DNA from: Methylococcus sp. EFPC2
GTDB lineage: Bacteria > Pseudomonadota > Gammaproteobacteria > Methylococcales > Methylococcaceae
Direction of reading: 5' to 3'
Length of the DNA: 64,000 bases
Assembly (NCBI RefSeq): GCF_016925495.1
Contig: NZ_CP070491.1
Span: 434,001-498,000 of the forward strand
Made by a program: the position numbers and the translations under genes. Shown piece by piece: positions 1 through 8,578 of this stretch; position 1 is the stretch's first letter, and each line of letters starts with the position of its first letter. The notes under the pieces are model-generated. The model did not search any database, was not told the DNA's origin, and worked only from the letters and a program-made list of their open reading frames with translations.

Positions 1-1149
1 GACGCGCAAGGGCGAAAGCCGTTTCAGGCGCAACACCGGCGGCAGGGCAAAGCCCAGCAATACCAGCAGGCCGGCTAATGGCCCGAACAGCGCCGCATAC
101 CAGGCCGGGGCGGCCAGGGCATTGGGCAGCATACGGCGCAACAGCGTGGCCAGACCTTCCTGGGCGCCCCATCCGGCCAGACAGCCCAGCAGCCCGCCGA
201 GCAGGCCGATCAGCAAGAACTGCGCGAGATAAAGTATCAGCACCTGGTTTTCTGTGGCGCCCAGGCATTTGAGCAGGGCGGTCTGGTCGAAATGCCGCTC
301 TCCGTAGCGCCGCGCGCTCATGGCGATGGCCACGCCGGCGATCAGCACGATGACCACGCTGCTCAAGCCCAGATAGCGCTCGGCGCGGGTCAGGGCATTG
401 CCGATTTCGGGGCGGTCCTCGTGCACGTCGGTCAGTCGTTGGCCCGGATGCAGCGTGGGCCTGATCCACTGGTTGAATTCGCGCACCGCGGCTTCGTCAC
501 CCGCGAACAAGGCGTAGTGCTGCACATTGCTGCCGGGGCGGATGACGCCGGTGGCGTCCAAATCGGCCAGATTGATCATGACGCGGGGCGACAGGCTGAA
601 AAGCTCGCCGCGCCGGTCGGGTTCGTGCGTCAGTATACGCGTGACGGTCAGCCGCTTTTCGCCCACCGTCAGTGTGCCGCCGATCGCTAGATGCAGGGTC
701 GCCAGCACCCGTTGTTCCACCCAGGCTTCGCCGGGCGGCGGTCCCTCGGTGACGAGGGATTCTTCCGAGTCCACCGAGTCGCGGGTCTTCAATGCACCAC
801 GCAGGGGATAACCGGGGCCGGCCGCCTTGATGCCGCACAACAGGATCTCATCGCCTTCCACCAGCACACTGGGGAACTCCACCAGCCTTGCATGGCGCAG
901 CCTCAGGCTTTCCGCGCGGGCGAACCAGTCCGCCGGTGGCAGCTCGCGGGCCCGCACCAGCAGGTCGGCGGCCATGAACTCCGCGGCCTGCGCGGTCATG
1001 GTGCGGTTCATGCGGTGACCGAGCAGGCTGACCGCCGTCACGCCGGCCACGGCGATGATCAGCGCGGTCAGAAGTAGGGACAATTCGCCGCTGCGCCAAT
1101 CGCGGCGCAGCAGTTTCCAGGCGAGGGCGAGAGTAGGGGAGTGTGTCAT
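1..1149 (-). CDS. ABC transporter permease, FtsX/YbbP type (3' end outside window)
   Basis: An uninterrupted reading frame of 383 codons starts with ATG at 1149 and runs off the left edge, so the C-terminus is missing. Residues about 20-40 form a transmembrane helix, followed by a large extracytoplasmic region of about 200 residues. Then comes a block of hydrophobic helices with a segment reading YGERHFDQTALLKCLGA just before a membrane span. That layout is typical of the FtsX-like permeases of the YbbA/YbbP and LolCDE type, which work with an ATPase on lipoproteins or lipophilic substrates. YbbP is the closest by overall shape. The substrate cannot be told from sequence. The ATPase partner would lie outside this window. 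Confidence 0.82.
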   Translation of the reverse strand, partial: MTHSPTLALAWKLLRRDWRSGELSLLLTALIIAVAGVTAVSLLGHRMNRTMTAQAAEFMAADLLVRARELPPADWFARAESLRLRHARLVEFPSVLVEGDEILLCGIKAAGPGYPLRGALKTRDSVDSEESLVTEGPPPGEAWVEQRVLATLHLAIGGTLTVGEKRLTVTRILTHEPDRRGELFSLSPRVMINLADLDATGVIRPGSNVQHYALFAGDEAAVREFNQWIRPTLHPGQRLTDVHEDRPEIGNALTRAERYLGLSSVVIVLIAGVAIAMSARRYGERHFDQTALLKCLGATENQVLILYLAQFLLIGLLGGLLGCLAGWGAQEGLATLLRRMLPNALAAPAWYAALFGPLAGLLVLLGFALPPVLRLKRLSPLRV

Positions 1150-1195
1150 GCGTATGAGGGCCGATCCGGCGGCCGGGGGGTAACTGGGTGGGGGA

Positions 1196-1648
1196 TTATC
1201 GCGGAATGTGGACTAGCAGCCAGTCCAGCAAGCGTATGAAACCGATGATGGTGCCGACTGAACCGATTACCCAGAAGGTTTGCCGGTGTATTGCTCCCAG
1301 CAAACGAATCTCTGTTTGTTGCAGCTTGATCTCGACACCCTTGATTTCGAGGCGGACGCCTTCGATTTCTTTTTGCAGCTTGCCTTCGACTTCCTTGATT
1401 TCCAGCCTGACGCCCTCGATTTCCTTTTGCAGCCTGCCTTCGGCTTGCTTGATTTCCAGCCTGACGCCTTCAACTTCTTTTTGCAGCCGCAGCTCGCTTT
1501 CGCGAACCTGACCTTGCGTCGCCACCTCCTTGAGTTGCGGGTAGTGCTCTTCCAATTGGCCGAAGGCCTCCGCGATGATTTTGGCGCGCGCTTTTTCGTC
1601 GGAGGCTTCGGTGAGTTGCTCGTAGAGGTGGAGTGCGGTGATGCTCAT
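1196..1648 (-). CDS. coiled-coil repeat protein with C-terminal membrane anchor (DUF1640-like)
   Basis: 150 aa. ATG at 1648 is preceded by AAGGA, and longer upstream frames lack support. The N-terminal half is a helical region rich in Glu and Lys. Residues about 52-105 consist of three near-identical 18-residue units of the form LQKEIEGVRLEIKEVEG, which predict a coiled coil. The last 30 residues hold one hydrophobic helix followed by a short tail. The repeats are also visible as 54-nt tandem DNA repeats. It resembles small DUF1640-like membrane-anchored coiled-coil proteins that often occur in several copies in one genome. The function is unknown. Divergent from prfB. Confidence 0.7.
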   Translation of the reverse strand: MSITALHLYEQLTEASDEKARAKIIAEAFGQLEEHYPQLKEVATQGQVRESELRLQKEVEGVRLEIKQAEGRLQKEIEGVRLEIKEVEGKLQKEIEGVRLEIKGVEIKLQQTEIRLLGAIHRQTFWVIGSVGTIIGFIRLLDWLLVHIPR

Positions 1649-1784
1649 GCTGGACGGTCCTTGCGAATTGGGCTGTCGCCAGTATACCCAATCTGTTTCT
1701 CGATTCGCAGGGCGAGGGCGATTGTTCACCGAGAAGCAACTGGTGTACCATGCGCGATCTTTTTTCAAGCAAAAACAAACGGCT

Positions 1785-2883
1785 ATGCGCGAACTCAACC
1801 CGCTTTACAACCTGATCAAGGATTTGAGAGCCCGCCAGGAAGGGCTCAGGGGGTATCTTTGACTTCGAAACCAAACAGGAGCGTTTGACCGAAGTCTTGC
1901 GGGAACTGGAAGACCCGAAGATCTGGGATAAGCCCGAACAGGCGCAGGCCTTGGGCAAGGAGCGCGGCCAGTTGGAGCAGGTGGTCAACACGCTGCTCGA
2001 TCTGGATCGCGGGGTGGCCGACGCCGAGGAACTGCTGGAAATGGCGGTGGCGGAAGAAGACGAGGCCACGGTCGACCAGGTTGCCCGAGATCTGGAAAGC
2101 TATGAGCGCGACGTGGCCGCCCTGGAGTTTCGCCGCATGTTTTCCGGCGAGATGGACCCGAACAATGCTTTCGTCGACATCCAAGCCGGTTCCGGCGGCA
2201 CCGAGGCGCAGGACTGGGCGGAAATGCTGTTGCGCATGTATCTGCGCTGGGGCGAGCGCAAGGGCTTCAAGGTGGAGCTGATGGAAGCCTCGCCCGGCGA
2301 AGTGGCGGGCATCAAGAGCGCCACCATCAAATTCGACGGCGAATATGCTTTCGGCTGGCTGCGTACCGAGACCGGCGTGCACCGCTTGGTGCGCAAATCG
2401 CCCTTCGATTCGGGCAACCGGCGCCATACGTCTTTTTCTTCCGTGTTCGTGTCGCCCGAGGTGGACGACAACGTGAACATCGAGATCAACCCCGCCGATT
2501 TGCGGGTGGACGTTTACCGCGCTAGCGGCGCCGGTGGTCAGCACGTCAACCGGACCGAGTCGGCGGTGCGCATCACCCACTTGCCCACCAATACCGTGGT
2601 GCAGTGCCAGAGCGACCGCTCGCAGCACAAGAACCGCGACACCGCGATGAAGCAGCTCAAGTCCAAGCTGTACGAGTTGGAGATGTTGAAGCGCTCGGCG
2701 CAGCAACAAGCCCTGGAAGAGACCAAGTCGGACATCGGCTGGGGCAGCCAGATACGCTCCTACGTGCTGGACGACTCACGCATCAAGGATCTCCGCACCG
2801 AGGTGGAAACCCGCAATCCGCAACCGGTGCTGGACGGCGATCTGGACATGTTTATCGAGGCCAGTTTGAAGAGCGGATTGTGA
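1785..2883 (+). CDS. prfB: peptide chain release factor 2 (programmed +1 frameshift)
   Basis: RF2 recognises UGA and UAA and triggers peptide release on the ribosome. The first frame (1785-1859, 25 codons) ends ...LRGYL at an in-frame TGA (1860-1862). Shifting +1 to GAC at 1861 gives a continuous 340-residue frame to 2883. The joined product is 365 aa, the same length as E. coli RF2. The GGQ loop ([15 protein letters not shown]), which enters the peptidyl transferase centre, and the SPF anticodon-like tripeptide (RKSPFDSGN) are both present. Coding is join(1785..1859,1861..2883). lysS follows about 110 bp downstream, the usual prfB-lysS pairing. Confidence 0.97.
1848..1863 (+). promoter_or_regulatory. 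prfB autoregulatory frameshift site
   Basis: AGGGGG TAT CTT TGA C: an internal Shine-Dalgarno-like AGGGGG three bases before the slippery CTT, directly followed by the in-frame TGA stop and C. This is the classical prfB arrangement. Low RF2 lets the ribosome slip +1 and make more RF2. Confidence 0.96.
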
Positions 2884-2892
2884 TTCGAGTGT

Positions 2893-2966
2893 AGGGCGGA
2901 TGCCCGCCAGGGCGATCCGCCTCCAATCCATGCCGATGGCGGATCGCCCTCGCGGGCATCCGCCTT
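2893..2966. repeat. intergenic palindromic repeat between prfB and lysS
   Basis: Two 29-nt arms (2893-2921 and 2938-2966) are inverted copies of each other with only two or three mismatches, around a 16-nt loop. The core GGCGGATGCCCGC...GGGCGATCCGCC is repeated in inverse at the other arm. A transcript would fold into a long hairpin. It has no T-tract, so it is more likely a REP-like dispersed repeat than a terminator. Confidence 0.75.
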
Positions 2967-2992
2967 ACCAACAAAGTATTCGAGTTACCGAA

Positions 2993-4483
2993 ATGTCGGA
3001 ACAATTAGACGAAAACAAATTGATCGCGCTGCGGCGCGAGAAGCTGGCGGCCCTGCGCGCGGAAGGCGTGGCCTTCCCCAACGATTTTCGCCGCGACAGC
3101 CTGGCGGCCGATCTGTTGTCCCGCTATGAGGATCAGGATGCCGAGGCCTTGGCGGAGCAGGCGGTGGCGGTGAAGTTGGCCGGCCGATTGATGGCCAAGC
3201 GTCTGATGGGCAAGGCCAGTTTCACCCACATCCAGGACATGTCCGGGCGCATCCAGATCTTCCTGCAGCGCGACGGCCTGCCGGAAGGCGTATACGAGGC
3301 CTTCAAGACCTGGGACATCGGCGACGTCGTCGGCGTGGAAGGCGTGGTGTTCAAGACCAAGACCGGTGAGCTGTCGATCAAGGCCTCGTCCCTGCGCCTG
3401 CTGACCAAGTCGCTCAGGCCTTTGCCCGAGAAGTTCCACGGTCTGAGCGATCAGGAAACCCGCTACCGCCAGCGCTACGTGGACTTGATCGTGACCGAGG
3501 AGGCGCGTCAGGTCTTCAAATTGCGCAGCCGCATCGTGGCCTACGTGCGCCAGTTCCTCACGGCGCGCGAATTCGTCGAGGTCGAGACGCCGATGATGCA
3601 GGTCATTCCCGGCGGCGCGCGCGCCAAGCCTTTCGTCACCCATCACAACGCGCTGGACATGGACTTGTACCTGCGCATCGCGCCCGAGCTCTATCTCAAG
3701 CGCCTGGTGGTGGGTGGTTTCGAGCGGGTGTTCGAGATCAACCGCAGCTTCCGCAACGAAGGCCTGTCGACCCGGCATAATCCCGAGTTCACCATGCTGG
3801 AGTTCTACCAGGCTTATGCCGATTACCGCGAGTTGATGGACCTGACCGAGGAATTGCTGCGCGGTCTCGCCAACGACGTGTTGGGCAGTTCGGTGGTGCA
3901 TCATCAGGACAAGAATTACGACCTGGGCCAGCCGTTCAGGCGTCTGACCCTGCTCGAATCCATTCTGCACTACAACCCGGATTTGACCGCCGAGGACCTG
4001 GCGACGCGCGAGGCGGCGGGCAGGGTCGCCGAACGCTTGAGCATATTGGTCAGCCCCGGCGATGGACTGGGCAAGATACAGACGGAAATCTTCGAAAAGA
4101 CCGTCGAACATCGGCTGGACGAACCGACCTTCATCACCGAATATCCGGCCGAGGTCTCGCCCCTGGCGCGCCGCAACGACGAAAACCCTTTCGTCACCGA
4201 CCGTTTCGAGTTCTTCGTCGGCGGGCGCGAACTGGCCAACGGATTTTCCGAGTTGAACGATCCTGAAGACCAAGCCGAACGCTTCCGCAAGCAGGTGGAG
4301 GACAAGGACGCGGGCGACGAGGAAGCCATGCACTACGACGCGGACTACATCCGCGCGCTGGAATACGGCCTGCCGCCGACGGCGGGCGAGGGCATAGGCA
4401 TAGACCGCCTGGTCATGTTCCTCACCGATTCGCCCTCGATCCGCGACGTGATTTTGTTTCCGCATATGCGGCGGGAGGTTTAG
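2993..4483 (+). CDS. lysS: lysyl-tRNA synthetase, class II
   Basis: 496 aa, class II LysRS, which attaches lysine to tRNA-Lys. The ATG at 2993 (MSEQLDENK) was chosen because earlier in-frame starts lie inside the upstream palindromic repeat. The N-terminal OB-fold anticodon-binding domain (residues about 55-140) is followed by the class II catalytic core. Motif 2 ([20 protein letters not shown]) is near residue 250 and motif 3 ([17 protein letters not shown]) is near the C-terminus. The length matches the bacterial family. The TAG stop at 4481-4483 is shared with an insertion sequence boundary: TA is the target dinucleotide and G is the first IS base. Confidence 0.97.
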   Translation: MSEQLDENKLIALRREKLAALRAEGVAFPNDFRRDSLAADLLSRYEDQDAEALAEQAVAVKLAGRLMAKRLMGKASFTHIQDMSGRIQIFLQRDGLPEGVYEAFKTWDIGDVVGVEGVVFKTKTGELSIKASSLRLLTKSLRPLPEKFHGLSDQETRYRQRYVDLIVTEEARQVFKLRSRIVAYVRQFLTAREFVEVETPMMQVIPGGARAKPFVTHHNALDMDLYLRIAPELYLKRLVVGGFERVFEINRSFRNEGLSTRHNPEFTMLEFYQAYADYRELMDLTEELLRGLANDVLGSSVVHHQDKNYDLGQPFRRLTLLESILHYNPDLTAEDLATREAAGRVAERLSILVSPGDGLGKIQTEIFEKTVEHRLDEPTFITEYPAEVSPLARRNDENPFVTDRFEFFVGGRELANGFSELNDPEDQAERFRKQVEDKDAGDEEAMHYDADYIRALEYGLPPTAGEGIGIDRLVMFLTDSPSIRDVILFPHMRREV

Positions 4484-5321
4484 ATAGCGTCGTCACAAGA
4501 TTATGAGAGAATAGTTCTATCTCAAATTTTCTTTGAAAGGAAAGATGGCGGATTCAGGGCATCGGCGACACGATATATCGGATCGAGTCTGGCAATTATT
4601 GGAGCCGCGGTTGCCGGGGCGAGAAGGTGCTTGGGGTGGTAAAGCGCACGATAACCGCCGATTTATCAATGCGGTTTTTTGGATTTTGCGCACTGGCGCG
4701 CCGTGGCGAGACTTGCCGCCCGACTACGGCGATTGGAAAAACACCCATCGCCGTTTTTGCCGTTGGCGCGATAAAGGCATATGGGAATCCTTGTTGGAAC
4801 AGTTGGTGATCGAACCTGACTATGAATGGCTGATGATTGATGCCAGCCACATTAAAGTCCACCCGCATGCGGCGGGCGCCAAAGGGGGCAGCCAGGATAT
4901 GGGGGTCACAAAAGGGGGCTCAACAGCAAGATACATCTGGCCGTGGATGCGCATGGTATGCCGCTCAGAGTCATTGTTACAGCAGGTACCGTGGCAGATT
5001 GTACGCAGGCTTCAACCTTGGTCGCGGGTTTGGATGCCCAGCATCTGCTGGCGGACAAAGGCTACGACACGGACGCCATCGTCGCCCAAGCACAAGCTGC
5101 CCATATGGCGGTTGTCATTCCGCCGAAGAAAAATCGCACCGAACTTCGCGCGTATGACCAAGACCTTTACCGCCTTCGGCATTTGGTGGAAAACGCCTTT
5201 CTACACCTGAAGCGCTGGCGTGGTATTGCAACCCGTTATGCCAAAAATACCGCTTCATTCTTGGCGGCGGTGCAGATTCGCTGCATTGCTATTTGGGCCG
5301 CTATCTTATGACGACACTATC
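4483..5321 (+). mobile_element. IS5-family (IS427-like) insertion sequence, 839 bp
   Basis: The ends are imperfect terminal inverted repeats: GATAGCGTCGTCACAAGAT on the left (from 4483) and GATAGTGTCGTCATAAGAT read inward from 5321, 17 of 19 matching. The element is flanked by TA at 4481-4482 and 5322-5323, the 2-bp target typical of this group. It carries one transposase region split over two frames. Removing the IS would leave TA-G, so lysS keeps its TAG stop with or without the insertion. Confidence 0.85.
4545..5311 (+). CDS. IS5-family DDE transposase, two frames (frameshift required)
   Basis: The ATG at 4545 follows AAAGGAAAG; a TTG at 4533 is the only earlier start. The first frame covers the N-terminal DNA-binding part and the first catalytic Asp (MIDASHIKVHPH). 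It runs to a stop at 5210. The rest of the protein, LNSKIHLAVDAHG onward, lies in the -1 frame and holds the second Asp (ADKGYDTDA) and the Glu (RHLVENAFLHLKRW). It ends with TGA at 5309-5311, ten bases from the IS end. The switch falls in ACA AAA GGG GGC (4908-4919). IS427-group elements are known to use frameshifting, but this site is not a clean X XXY YYZ heptamer. It may therefore be either programmed slippage or a one-base mutation in the G run. Confidence 0.75.
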
Positions 5322-5331
5322 TAGTTTTTTG

Positions 5332-5352
5332 CCCTCTCTCTTTGGGAGAGGG
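5332..5352. repeat. short hairpin (CCCTCTC/GAGAGGG) after the IS
   Basis: A 7-bp stem with 7-nt loop lies in CCCTCTC-tctttgg-GAGAGGG, preceded by TTTTTT. No T-tract follows it on the plus strand. It resembles half of the dispersed CCCTC(A/T)CCC-type intergenic repeat also seen near 40.4 kb. Confidence 0.45.
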
Positions 5353-5374
5353 GTGGGTGAGGGGCTTTTGCAAG

Positions 5375-5946
5375 GTGTCGCTGACGCGACGGCTTATTCG
5401 GATCGGGTGCCCGCACCCGAGGGCGGAATATTTTCTTTTGCGTGGCCAAAAGAAAGTATTCAAAGAAAAGGCCACCCGATTGCCGCGAGAGCCCCTGCGC
5501 TGCTCGCTTTCGCCGGGGGGTGATCGAATGGGCTCCTTGCCCCTCGATCTCCGAGCCGCATCCCTGCGGCTCCCCTTCGGGCTGATCCCGGCGAAAGCTC
5601 CGCTGCTCGGCGCGGCAAACGGGATCCGAAAACGAAAGACATGAGGCCCCCGGCGATGACTTGTGTGCTCTTCGTATTTGACTTTCCGATCCCGTTCAGC
5701 CGCGCTGAGCATCGCAGTTTGCCGGGCGGGAATGACCCGAAGGGGCGACTCAGGGACGAGTCGCGGCGGTCAAGGGGCAGGAGGCCCCTTTGATCGCCTC
5801 CCGCCCGGCAAGCGAGAAGCGCAAGATCTTTCGCGGCTGCCGGGTGCCGTTTCTTTTGGTTACTTTTCTTTGGGCAAGCAAAGAAAAGTAACTCGCCTTC
5901 GGGGGCGAGACCCCGATTCAAATTGAGACCGTCGCGTCAGCGGCAC
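5375..5946. mobile_element. 572-bp non-coding element with 18-bp terminal inverted repeats (MITE-like)
   Basis: The ends are GTGTCGCTGACGCGACGG (5375-5392) and its inverse (5929-5946), 17 of 18 matching. Inside, the outer arms are a second pair of inverted homologous blocks. The block around 5405-5490 is rich in TTTTCTTTTG and CCAAAAGAAAG, and the block around 5830-5915 repeats it in reverse orientation. The inner part is also loosely palindromic (GATCCGAAAAC... against ...CTTTCCGATC). Several overlapping open frames occur on both strands but have no start context or recognisable domain, so I read it as non-coding. The element ends 15 bp before the next start codon, so it must contain or border the promoter of the phosphatase gene. 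Confidence 0.65.
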
Positions 5947-5961
5947 AAAAAGGTTGAGGTT

Positions 5962-6447
5962 ATGAGCCAAGAAAAAATCAGCGTCCTTTTCGTCTGCATG
6001 GGCAACATCTGCCGTTCGCCTACGGCGGAAGGCGTGTTCCGCAAGCTGGTCGAGGACGAGGGTCTGGATCATCGGATAGCGATCGATTCGGCCGGTACCC
6101 ATGCCTATCACGTCGGCGAGCCGCCGGATAAGCGCGCCCAGCAGGCGGCGCGCGGTCGCGGCATCGATTTGTCCGGTCAGCGCGCACGGCGGGTGGTGCA
6201 TGCGGACTTCCAGGAGTTCGATCACATACTGGTGATGGACCGCGAGAACCTGGACGCCCTGCGTTTCGTCTGTCCCCCCACTCAGCACCACAAGCTCAAG
6301 CTGTTCCTGGATCATGCGCCCAAGCAGAAGGTGCGCGAGGTGCCCGACCCTTATTACGGCGGACCGCAGGGTTTCGAGCGGGTACTGGACCTGGTCGAGC
6401 AAGCCGCGCGCGGCTTGCTAAACGAGCTGAAGGCGAACCTGGTTTAG
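5962..6447 (+). CDS. low-molecular-weight protein tyrosine phosphatase
   Basis: 161 aa. ATG at 5962 is preceded by GAGG. The N-terminal P-loop CMGNICRS fits the CX5R(S/T) active site, with the nucleophilic Cys near residue 12. The general-acid Asp is in VPDPYYGG near residue 130. The length matches the LMW-PTP family. Such enzymes dephosphorylate protein tyrosines, and some act on exopolysaccharide kinases; no kinase is nearby. It stands directly behind the 572-bp repeat element and 30 bp before the next gene. Confidence 0.93.
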   Translation: MSQEKISVLFVCMGNICRSPTAEGVFRKLVEDEGLDHRIAIDSAGTHAYHVGEPPDKRAQQAARGRGIDLSGQRARRVVHADFQEFDHILVMDRENLDALRFVCPPTQHHKLKLFLDHAPKQKVREVPDPYYGGPQGFERVLDLVEQAARGLLNELKANLV

Positions 6448-6478
6448 TGTGTTTTCGGAGACTGGGGAGAGGGTGGTG

Positions 6479-7339
6479 ATGAGAGTCGGGTTTGCAGGAT
6501 TGGGCGCCATGGGTGCTCCGATGGCGCGTAATTTGGCCAGGGCCGGTAGGCTGGCGGCGGTGTGGAACCGCACGGTGAGTGTGGCACAGGACCTGGCCGG
6601 CGAACTCGGCGTGGCCGCGACGGCTACGCCCGCCGAACTGGCCGGGCAGGTCGACGTGATCTGCCTCTGCGTCTCGGCCGATGCCGACGTCCTGGCCGTG
6701 GTCAACGCGCTGTTGCCCGGTTTGAATTCGGGCAAAGTGGTGGTCGATCATTCCACCGTCGCCGCCGACACCGCACGCGAGGCGGCCGAACGCGTACGCG
6801 GCCGGGGCGCCGATTTTCTCGATGTGCCGGTCTCCGGTGGCGTGGAAGGCGCCAAAAACGGCAACTTGGCCATGATGGCCGGCGGCGATGCCGAGGCGCT
6901 GGAGCGCGTGCGTCCGGTGCTGGAAGCCATGGCCGCGCGCATCGTGTTGATGGGCGAGGTCGGCGCGGGCCAGGCCACCAAGGCGGTCAACCAGATCATG
7001 TGTGCTGGCATCAACCAGGCGGTCACCGAGGCCCTGGCCTTCGGCGCCGCGCAAGGCCTGGACATGGACAAGGTGATCCAGGTGGTCGGCGGCGGTGCCG
7101 CCGGCAACTGGTTCCTCGACAAGCGCGGCCCGACCATGACGCGCGGTACTTTCGCCCCCGGCTTCAAACTCGCCCTGCATCACAAGGACTTGAAAATCTG
7201 CCTGGAGATGGCCGCATCCTTAGGAATACCGTTGCCGCTGAGTGTACAGACGCTAAACGACTACGCCGAACTCATGGATCGCAATCACGGCGACGAAGAC
7301 ATCTCCGCCCTTTATCGATTGAAGAGACCCGCACCATGA
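6479..7339 (+). CDS. NAD(P)-dependent beta-hydroxyacid dehydrogenase (3-hydroxyisobutyrate dehydrogenase family)
   Basis: 286 aa. ATG at 6479 follows GGGAGAGGG; a GTG 30 bases earlier is less likely. The Rossmann motif GLGAMGAPMARNL starts at residue 8. The substrate-binding signature DVPVSGGVEGAKNG is near residue 120. The catalytic Lys region reads GQATKAVNQIM near residue 172. This family reduces or oxidises small beta-hydroxyacids such as 3-hydroxyisobutyrate, tartronate semialdehyde or succinic semialdehyde, and the exact substrate cannot be assigned. Its stop overlaps the start of the haemoglobin gene by four bases, so the two are translationally coupled. Confidence 0.9.
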   Translation: MRVGFAGLGAMGAPMARNLARAGRLAAVWNRTVSVAQDLAGELGVAATATPAELAGQVDVICLCVSADADVLAVVNALLPGLNSGKVVVDHSTVAADTAREAAERVRGRGADFLDVPVSGGVEGAKNGNLAMMAGGDAEALERVRPVLEAMAARIVLMGEVGAGQATKAVNQIMCAGINQAVTEALAFGAAQGLDMDKVIQVVGGGAAGNWFLDKRGPTMTRGTFAPGFKLALHHKDLKICLEMAASLGIPLPLSVQTLNDYAELMDRNHGDEDISALYRLKRPAP

Positions 7340-7725
7340 GCGAGCCCGTGACGCCCTATAAACTCATCGGCGGCGAAGAAGCCGTGTACGACCTGGTCGA
7401 ACGCTTTTACGGCTACATGAACGATTTGCCCGAGGCCCGCGGTATACGCAAGATGCACGCGGCCGACCTGCGCGGCGCCAAGACCAAGTTGTTCAAATAC
7501 CTGTCAGGCTGGCTGGGTGGCCCCGATCTTTACCAGGCGGAGTTCGGCCATCCCCGTTTGCGCATGCGCCATTTCCCCTTCGCTATCGGCCAGGACGAGC
7601 GCGACCAGTGGATGTTCTGCATGAGCAAGGCCCTCGCCGAAACCCCCATGGACGAGGAACTGCGCGCCGGCCTACACGAAGCCCTCGCCAACCTCGCCAC
7701 CCACATGATCAACCGGGAAGCTTGA
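7336..7725 (+). CDS. group II truncated haemoglobin
   Basis: 129 aa, beginning at the ATGA overlap with the dehydrogenase. The pattern fits trHb group II (GlbO/YjbI type): ERFYGYM gives the B10 Tyr, RMRHFPFAIG carries the proximal His, and DQWMFCMSKAL gives the conserved G8 Trp. These small haem proteins bind O2 or NO and are linked to redox or NO protection. Coupling to an NAD(P)-dependent dehydrogenase suggests a redox role, but that is inference. Confidence 0.93.
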   Translation: MSEPVTPYKLIGGEEAVYDLVERFYGYMNDLPEARGIRKMHAADLRGAKTKLFKYLSGWLGGPDLYQAEFGHPRLRMRHFPFAIGQDERDQWMFCMSKALAETPMDEELRAGLHEALANLATHMINREA

Positions 7726-7939
7726 AGCCTACCCAGGAGAACCCGCGACCGACGGTCTCCCCCTTAGCGCTCGGCTGAGGCGCCGAACAAGGTGTGCGCC
7801 GACCGTTGCGCCACGCCTTAGATGACGGCGTATCCCCGCACGCCGGGTCAAACACAAGGCCCGAATTGATTGACGGATTTGCTCGCTCCGTTTCGTCCGC
7901 CTGGCTATGCTGCGACGAGATTACCCGAGCAGAGTCTCT

Positions 7940-8578
7940 ATGAACGCCGCCACAACTCCGCACTCCGATACCGTCCGCTCTCGCTTGCTCGAGGCCGCCA
8001 AGATCAGTTTTCTGGCTGACGACTACCACAACGTCAGCACACGCCGGATCGCCGAGCAGGCCGGCGCCAACGTGTCGATGATTCATTACTACTTCGGCAG
8101 CAAGGAGGGGCTTTACGAGGAAATGATCCGCGAAACGCTGCATCCTCTGCTCGAAGTGCTGGACGGTCGCCTGCTGTCGTCCGTGGAGGGGTTTGCCGAG
8201 TACCTGCGCCTGTATTACCAAACCATGCAGCGGACCCCCGAATTCCCGAAACTCATCCTCAAGATACTCGCCTTGAATCGGGGGCCCGGCCGCCGGTTCG
8301 TTCGGCAACTGCTGGCGCGAGGCAGAGCCCGCGGAGCGGAAAGGCTGGAAGACTTGAAGAATGCCGGGCAGGCCGCCCCGGATCTCGACCCCGACGTCGT
8401 GCGGATGGCCTTCGTCAGCCTGGCCATGACGCCCATGTTGCTGAAGAGCATTTTCGAGGAGCAAATGGAACGCGCTATGGACGCGGAATTCCTCGACCAA
8501 CTGGCGAGCTTCAATGGCCGGCTGATGGCGGCAGGGCTGTCTGCCATGCTGCACCCCGCGAGCGGAGCCGAACCATGA
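7940..8578 (+). CDS. TetR/AcrR-family transcriptional regulator
   Basis: 212 aa. The ATG at 7940 opens the conserved domain; an in-frame start at 7907 is possible but has a poorer context. The N-terminal helix-turn-helix (residues about 15-60) contains TRRIAEQAGANVSMIHYYFGSKEGLYEEMI, close to the TetR consensus. The C-terminal half is a ligand-binding domain with no further match by eye. ATGA overlap couples it to the methyltransferase downstream, which it may control together with itself. Confidence 0.93.
   Translation: MNAATTPHSDTVRSRLLEAAKISFLADDYHNVSTRRIAEQAGANVSMIHYYFGSKEGLYEEMIRETLHPLLEVLDGRLLSSVEGFAEYLRLYYQTMQRTPEFPKLILKILALNRGPGRRFVRQLLARGRARGAERLEDLKNAGQAAPDLDPDVVRMAFVSLAMTPMLLKSIFEEQMERAMDAEFLDQLASFNGRLMAAGLSAMLHPASGAEP

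Noticed and set aside
1280-1888. 202-codon plus-strand frame with Phe/Leu/Asp repeats
   Set aside because: Mirror image of the coiled-coil repeat gene on the minus strand.
3005-4465. 486-codon minus-strand frame
   Set aside because: Antisense to lysS with composition dominated by Gln, Val and His; no motif.
5293-5926. Several frames of 76-153 codons on both strands
   Set aside because: They lie within the inverted-repeat element and follow its palindromic symmetry, so they are not independent genes.
7726-7939. GC-rich stretch with inverted GCGCCG segments before the TetR gene
   Set aside because: Pairing is short and irregular; not convincing as terminator or operator.
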